A stretch of 9,479 nt of DNA. Origin: Curvibacter sp. GTDB lineage: Bacteria > Pseudomonadota > Gammaproteobacteria > Burkholderiales > Burkholderiaceae_C. A program made the position numbers and the translations under genes. The notes beneath the pieces were generated by a model that was given only the letters and a program-made list of their open reading frames with translations, was not told the origin of the DNA and did no database searches. Positions 5,200-9,479 of this stretch are shown here, piece after piece (the first letter of the stretch is position 1; every line of letters begins with the position of its first letter). The stretch is taken from NCBI GenBank assembly GCA_003500955.1, contig DNQP01000157.1, forward strand, positions 1 through 9,479, read 5' to 3'.

Positions 5200-6910
5200 A
5201 CTCACAGCCTCAGCCCGTCCTGCCGCCACGACACCGAGCGCCGAGGGCGCGCGTGCCTGGATCTCGCGCTATGAGCCGGCGCTGCAGGGTGCCGCGGCCG
5301 GGCCGCTCGCGGGTTTGCGCTTTGCGGTCAAGGACAACATCGACGCGGCGGGCCTGCGCACAACGGCCGCCTGTGAAGCCTACGCCTACAAGCCAGCCGC
5401 GCATGCCACGGTGGTGCACAAGCTGCTCAGCGCTGGTGCATCGCTGCTGGGCAAGACCAACCTCGATCAGTTCGCCTGTGGTCTGAACGGCACGCGCTCG
5501 CCCTGGGGCGCGGTGCCCAATGCTTTCGATCCCGCTTACGTCTCCGGCGGCTCCAGCTCCGGCTCGGCCTATGTGGTGGCCACGGGGCAGGTGGACTTTG
5601 CGCTGGGCACGGACACGGCCGGTTCGGGCCGTGTGCCCGCGGGCCTGAACAACATCGTCGGGCTCAAGCCTTCCAAGGGATTGATCAGTGCGCGCGGCGT
5701 GCTGCCCGCGGCGCAGAGCGTGGACTGCGTCTCCATCTTTGCGCGCACCGTGGGCCTGGCGGCGCGCGTTCTGGAGGCGGCGCGCGGCTACGACGCGCAG
5801 GACCCGTACTCACGCGAGCTGGTGTTGGCCGCGCGGCCGTTCCCTGCCGCCTTCCGCTACGGCGTACCCCACCGGCTCGATTTCTGCGGCGACACGCAGG
5901 CCGAAGCGGCCTACGCGCAGGCCCGCGCCCAGCTGCGTGCTTTGGGCGGGGTGGAAGTGATCATCGATTACGAGCCCTTCGCCCAGGCGGCCGCGCTGCT
6001 GTACGAAAGCGCACTGGTAGCCGAGCGTTATGTGGCCATCCGCGAATTCTTCGATGCGCATGGCAGCGAGGTCATGGAGCCGGTGCGTAGCATCATCGGC
6101 AAGGGCCGGGCCTACAGCGCCGCCGATCTCTATGCCGCCCAGCTGCAGCTGCGTGCGCTGGGCCAGCGTGCCGCCGCCGTCTGGCCGCAGATGGATGTGC
6201 TGTGCGTGCCCACGGCACCCACGCACTACACCATCGCCCAGATGCAGGCCGACCCGGTGGTGCTCAACCGCAATCTCGGCGCCTACACCAATTTCGTCAA
6301 TCTGCTGGACTACGCGGCCCTGTCCGTGCCCAGCTGTATCCGCCCCGACGGTCTGCCCTTCGGCATCACGCTGATCGGCCCTTGTGGCAGCGACTGGCAG
6401 CTGGCCGAGCTGGGCCAGCGCTATCACCACGCCACGGGCCTCACGCAGGGCGCCACCGGCGAGCTGCTGCCTGCACTGCGTGCCATCCCCGGCATGGCAC
6501 CGGCGGCCACCGTGCGTGTGGCCGTGGTGGGGGCGCACCTCACGGGCATGCCCTTGAACGCGCAGCTGACCGAACGTGGTGCGCAGATGCTCGCGCGCAC
6601 CACCACGGCGCCGCACTACCGGCTCTATGCCTTGCCCGGCACCGTGCCGCCCAAGCCCGGGCTGCAGCGCGTGGCCGAAGGGCAGGGCGCGCGCATCGTG
6701 GTCGAGATCTGGGAGATGCCGCTCGAACACTACGGCTCTTTCGTCGCCGCGGTGCCCGCGCCGCTGTCCATCGGCACCTTGCAGCTGGAAGACGGCAGCA
6801 GCGTGCAGGGCTTTCTCTGCGAAGCGCAGGCCCTGGCCGGCGCGCAGGACATCACGGCCTACGGCGGCTGGCGCGCCTACCTCGATGCGCAGCGCAGCAA
6901 GCAGGCATGA
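5192..6910 (+). CDS. atzF: Allophanate hydrolase
   Basis: Cytoplasmic amidase that breaks allophanate down to ammonium and CO2, the last step of urea carboxylase, biuret/cyanuric acid and guanidine carboxylase routes. Length is 572 residues, near the family size of about 600. The amidase-signature domain (about 35-420) has the full Ser-cisSer-Lys triad: K47 in FAVKDNID, S121 in GGSSSGSA and S145 in DTAGSGRVPA. The spacings of 74 and 24 equal those of Pseudomonas AtzF. From about residue 440 (VRVAVVGAHLTGMPLN) comes the AtzF C-terminal domain, ending ITAYGGWRAYL; in family members it helps remove CO2 from the intermediate. The frame is open back to 5069, but those codons cross the promoter, so I start at ATG 5192, the only in-frame start after the predicted transcript start. 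No good Shine-Dalgarno precedes it. The importer genes follow after 41 nt with no terminator. Confidence 0.94.
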   Translation: MVQLTASARPAATTPSAEGARAWISRYEPALQGAAAGPLAGLRFAVKDNIDAAGLRTTAACEAYAYKPAAHATVVHKLLSAGASLLGKTNLDQFACGLNGTRSPWGAVPNAFDPAYVSGGSSSGSAYVVATGQVDFALGTDTAGSGRVPAGLNNIVGLKPSKGLISARGVLPAAQSVDCVSIFARTVGLAARVLEAARGYDAQDPYSRELVLAARPFPAAFRYGVPHRLDFCGDTQAEAAYAQARAQLRALGGVEVIIDYEPFAQAAALLYESALVAERYVAIREFFDAHGSEVMEPVRSIIGKGRAYSAADLYAAQLQLRALGQRAAAVWPQMDVLCVPTAPTHYTIAQMQADPVVLNRNLGAYTNFVNLLDYAALSVPSCIRPDGLPFGITLIGPCGSDWQLAELGQRYHHATGLTQGATGELLPALRAIPGMAPAATVRVAVVGAHLTGMPLNAQLTERGAQMLARTTTAPHYRLYALPGTVPPKPGLQRVAEGQGARIVVEIWEMPLEHYGSFVAAVPAPLSIGTLQLEDGSSVQGFLCEAQALAGAQDITAYGGWRAYLDAQRSKQA

Positions 6911-6940
6911 ACCATGCATCTCTTTCGTCAACCACTCTGC

Positions 6941-6945
6941 AGGAG
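6941..6945 (+). promoter_or_regulatory. Ribosome binding site of the substrate-binding protein
   Basis: AGGAG lies 6 nt before ATG 6952. It fixes the start of the binding protein, whose frame is otherwise open well back into atzF as a shadow. Confidence 0.8.
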
Positions 6946-6951
6946 CCTTCC

Positions 6952-7968
6952 ATGAAGCAAGCCAGCCTCTCCACCCTGAACTCCGCCGCCCTGTCGCGCC
7001 GCAAAATCGTGCAGGCCGGCGGCGCCGCCCTGATGCTCGGCACCCTGGGCGCGCCCGTGGTGCATGCGCAGAGCGCCCCGAAGATCCGCATCGGCTACTG
7101 GCCCATCGCGGCTGGCCTGCCTTTCTACGCGGCCATCGAGCGCGGCTACTTCAAGGAAGCCGGCCTGGATGTGGAGCCGCTGCGCTTCGCCGCGGCCCAG
7201 CAGGTGATGGAAGCCGTGCTGGCCGATCGCTCCGACGGCACGGCCAATGGCACGGGCTCGGCCAACATTGCCATCGGTGAACTGGCGGCGCCGGGCACCT
7301 TCAAGATCTTCTGCGCCAACCCCAGCAACGTGAAAGACGTGCTGGACGAGGTCATCGTGCCGGTGGCCAGCACGGCCAAGACCATGGCCGACCTCAAGGG
7401 CAAGCGCATCGGCTGCGGCCCCGGCATCCAGAACATCACGCTGGCCAAGACCATCCTGGAGCGCGGCGGCGCCACCGGCGTGACCGTGGTCGAACTGCCC
7501 ATCGGCCAGCACGTGGCCGCGCTGGCTGCGGGCCAGCTCGACGGCTGCTACACCCTGGAGCCCACGGGCACCATCGGCCGCATGAACGGCACCACCCGCG
7601 TGCTGGAGGCGGGCGTGATCTCCAAGTACGTGCTGGGCGATCCCATGGCCCCCTGGTTCGGTGGCTCGGCTTCGCTGTCCTCGACCTTCATCAAGAAGAA
7701 CCCGGAGGCCGCGAAGAAGTTCATCGCCGCTTACGGCAAGGGCGTGGACTACGTGCGCAAGAACAATGTGGAGGCGCGCCAGTACCTCAAGGGCTACACG
7801 GCCATCGAGGGGGCGCTCACGGGCGAGGTGCCGCTGGCGGCCTACACCATGTACAACGAATTCAAGCCGGCCGATATTGCCTACTTCCAGAAGTTCTTCG
7901 ACCTCTTCTCGGAAAAGGGCATCTTCTCCTCGCGCCTGATCGTCGACACCATGATCTACAAGGGCTGA
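6952..7968 (+). CDS. ABC transporter substrate-binding protein, NitT/TauT (NMT1/SsuA-like) family
   Basis: Periplasmic ligand-binding component of an ABC importer, 338 residues. The N-terminus holds a signal with a twin-arginine-like motif SRRKIVQAGG (residues 15-24), hydrophobic core 25-37 and likely cleavage after VVHA (39), giving mature QSAPKIRIGYWP. The family pattern continues with GLPFYAAIERGYFKEAGLDVE (about 55-75), FAAAQQVMEAVLAD, LKGKRIGCGPGIQN, and the lobe-two region AALAAGQLDGCYTLEPTG. These features fit nitrate/sulfonate/taurine-type binding proteins, but the ligand cannot be read from sequence. Placement between atzF and its permease suggests a small nitrogen compound such as urea, biuret, guanidine or a related amide; this is inference. 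ATG 6952 is chosen for its AGGAG and the intact signal peptide. The stop is 4 nt from the permease start. Confidence 0.9.
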   Translation: MKQASLSTLNSAALSRRKIVQAGGAALMLGTLGAPVVHAQSAPKIRIGYWPIAAGLPFYAAIERGYFKEAGLDVEPLRFAAAQQVMEAVLADRSDGTANGTGSANIAIGELAAPGTFKIFCANPSNVKDVLDEVIVPVASTAKTMADLKGKRIGCGPGIQNITLAKTILERGGATGVTVVELPIGQHVAALAAGQLDGCYTLEPTGTIGRMNGTTRVLEAGVISKYVLGDPMAPWFGGSASLSSTFIKKNPEAAKKFIAAYGKGVDYVRKNNVEARQYLKGYTAIEGALTGEVPLAAYTMYNEFKPADIAYFQKFFDLFSEKGIFSSRLIVDTMIYKG

Positions 7969-7972
7969 GGTC

Positions 7973-8812
7973 ATGGCCAGTCCTGTCACCGCCAGCGCCC
8001 CGGCATCCGCGAGCCCCTGGGCTCAGGCGGCCGCGGCGCCCGTCGCCACACCGCGCAAGAACAGCTGGGCCAAGGCCCTGCCTTTCATCGGCCCGGTGCT
8101 GCTTTTCATCGTCTGGGACCTGGTCGTGCGGCTGGGCTTCATCAAGGCGCTGCTGCTGCCCCCGCCGGCCGAAACGGTGAGCACGCTCATCAACGGCCTG
8201 GCCGGCGGCCCGCTGCTCAAGGACTTCGGGGTGACGCTGTGGCGCACCACGCAGGCCTTCCTGATCGCGGCCGTCGTCGGGGTGCCCCTGGGCGTGGTGC
8301 TGGGCAGCGCCGAGAAGGCCTACCGCAGCGTGGAGTTCCTGATCGACTTCTTCCGTTCCACGCCGTCCTCGGCGCTGATCCCCTTGTTCCTGATGATCTT
8401 CGGTGTGTCCGACATCAACAAGGTGGCCATCGCCGCTTTCGGCGCGCTGCTCATCGTGGTGTTCAACAGCGCCTACGGCGTGATCAACGCGCGCAAGCAG
8501 CGCGTGATGGCCGCCAAGGTCATGGGCGCCTCGCGCTGGCAGATCTTCAAGGACGTGCTGATCTGGGAAAGCCTGCAGCCCAGCTTCGTGGGCCTGCGCT
8601 CGGCGGTGTCCATGGCCTTGGTGATCGTGATCGTCGCCGAGATGTTCATCGGCTCCGACAGCGGCCTGGGCAATCGCATCATCAACGCGCAGCAGGTCAT
8701 GAACGTGAAGGACATGTACGCGTCCATCCTGTCTGCCGGGGTGCTGGGCTATGCGCTCAACATCCTCTTCCTCGTCGTCGAACGACGCATCGTGCACTGG
8801 AGCGGAAGATGA
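7973..8812 (+). CDS. ABC transporter permease, NitT/TauT (SsuC/TauC-like) family
   Basis: Inner-membrane channel subunit of the importer, 279 residues, the usual length for this BPD_transp_1 family. A low-complexity Ala/Pro/Ser cytoplasmic tail (1-34) precedes the first membrane segment (about 36-57), followed by LLPPPAETV at 60-69, typical of SsuC-like permeases. Further segments lie at about 95-111, 120-145 and 148-170. The cytoplasmic EAA-type loop is AAKVMGASRWQIFKDVLIWESLQP (about 180-203), which docks with the ATPase. It ends with MALVIVIVAEMFIGSDSGLGN and a last segment before VERRIVHW. AAGGG at 7960-7964 lies 8 nt before ATG. The stop overlaps the ATPase start (ATGA at 8809-8812), a sign of translational coupling. 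Confidence 0.92.
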   Translation: MASPVTASAPASASPWAQAAAAPVATPRKNSWAKALPFIGPVLLFIVWDLVVRLGFIKALLLPPPAETVSTLINGLAGGPLLKDFGVTLWRTTQAFLIAAVVGVPLGVVLGSAEKAYRSVEFLIDFFRSTPSSALIPLFLMIFGVSDINKVAIAAFGALLIVVFNSAYGVINARKQRVMAAKVMGASRWQIFKDVLIWESLQPSFVGLRSAVSMALVIVIVAEMFIGSDSGLGNRIINAQQVMNVKDMYASILSAGVLGYALNILFLVVERRIVHWSGR

Positions 8813-9479
8813 GCGCTGTCCTCAATGCCCCCGTGGTGGCCGATGTCCCGATGCCGCCGTTTCGCCCCGGTCCGGCCGGTACCCACATCACCATCCGCGG
8901 GCTCACCAAGTACTTCGCGGGCTGGCCGCTGTACGAGAACTTCGACCTGGATATTCCCAAGGGCAAGATCGTCTCGGTCTTCGGCCCCAATGGCTGCGGC
9001 AAGTCCACGCTGATCAACATGATCGCCGGGCTGGTGCCGATCGACGGCGGCGAGATCCTGTTCGATGGCAAGTCGCTCAAGGATACCAAGATCGGCTACG
9101 TCTTCCAGAACTACCGCGAGGCCCTGTTTCCCTGGATGCGCACCATCGACAACATCGCCTACCCGCTCAAGCTCGAAGGCAAGAGCAAGGCCGAGGTGGA
9201 CCGCCGCATGCAGGAGCTGGTGGCCAGCTTCGACGTCAAGTTCGATCTCAACCGCTATCCCTACGAGCTCTCGGGCGGGCAGCAGCAGACCGCGTCCATC
9301 ATGCGCGCGCTGGCACCCAAGCCCGAGGTGCTGTTCCTGGACGAACCTTTCTCGGCGCTGGACTTCGAGATGACGCTCTTCATCCGCGAGAAGCTGCAGG
9401 AGGTCTTCATGCAGACCGGCACCACCATGCTGCTGGTCTCGCACGACCTGGAAGAGGCGGTGTATCTGGCCGATCAGAT
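8809..9479 (+). CDS. ABC transporter ATP-binding protein, NitT/TauT (SsuB/TauB-like) family, 3' end cut by window
   Basis: Cytoplasmic ATPase driving the importer; 223 codons are visible and the frame is still open at the right edge. After a 24-residue Ala/Pro-rich tail the nucleotide-binding domain starts at about THITIRGLTKYFAG. Seen motifs are Walker A GPNGCGKST (59-67), Q-loop YVFQNYREALFPW, signature LSGGQ (154-158), Walker B VLFLDEP (174-180) with D-loop SALD, and the switch His H212 in LLVSHD. The residues after the signature read QQTASIMRAL, whereas most relatives have QQRVAIARAL, so the usual Arg is replaced by Thr; all catalytic residues are kept. GGAG at 8799-8802 lies 6 nt before ATG, and the start overlaps the permease stop. 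About 30-50 residues are probably missing. Confidence 0.93.
   Translation, partial: MSAVLNAPVVADVPMPPFRPGPAGTHITIRGLTKYFAGWPLYENFDLDIPKGKIVSVFGPNGCGKSTLINMIAGLVPIDGGEILFDGKSLKDTKIGYVFQNYREALFPWMRTIDNIAYPLKLEGKSKAEVDRRMQELVASFDVKFDLNRYPYELSGGQQQTASIMRALAPKPEVLFLDEPFSALDFEMTLFIREKLQEVFMQTGTTMLLVSHDLEEAVYLADQ

Noticed and set aside
5810..7989. Two long minus-strand open frames (373 and 353 codons)
   Set aside because: Both lie opposite atzF and the binding protein, whose plus-strand products have intact catalytic and family motifs. The minus-strand products are compositionally odd and unrecognisable.

Overview
The window looks like chromosome of a high-GC betaproteobacterium, most likely Burkholderiales and probably Comamonadaceae. 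The grounds are strong G/C bias at third codon positions, the protein families present, and a REP-like palindrome with a CTGAGCCTGTCGAAG core, a type common in proteobacterial genomes. The genus cannot be fixed from the sequence. All genes I accept are on the + strand; the long minus-strand open frames are shadows of high-GC genes.

Layout. (a) 1-973: a REC / PAS-like / LuxR-HTH response regulator, open at the window's left edge. (b) 974-3008: an accessory-looking block. After a spacer holding a 12-bp palindrome and a -10-like box come a small exported protein of unknown function, a RibD_C/DHFR-family reductase, and two small multi-pass membrane proteins of unknown function. The unknown genes are visibly less GC-rich than the rest (about 48-57% in lines counted by hand, against about 63% in a line of amn), while the reductase between them has host-like composition. 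(c) 3063-4978: amn (AMP nucleosidase) followed after 14 nt by a DUF1801 protein. (d) 4979-5191: a dense non-coding region with a REP-like inverted pair, a perfect 13-bp inverted repeat, a consensus sigma-54 promoter, a GntR-type operator-like palindrome at the predicted transcription start, and a near-perfect NtrC-type dyad over the next start codon. (e) 5192-9479: a nitrogen-scavenging operon of allophanate hydrolase (atzF) and a NitT/TauT-type ABC importer (binding protein, permease, ATPase). The ATPase runs off the right edge.

How it works together. Allophanate hydrolase releases ammonium and CO2 from allophanate, the shared intermediate of urea (by urea carboxylase), biuret and guanidine breakdown. 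Its tight linkage to an importer, and control signals for sigma-54 and NtrC plus a second repressor-like operator, suggest an operon for uptake and use of a urea-, biuret- or guanidine-like nitrogen source. It would be switched on by nitrogen limitation and gated by a specific regulator. The allophanate-forming enzyme is not in the window, so the imported substrate stays open. The most unusual part is the 5088-5199 control region.
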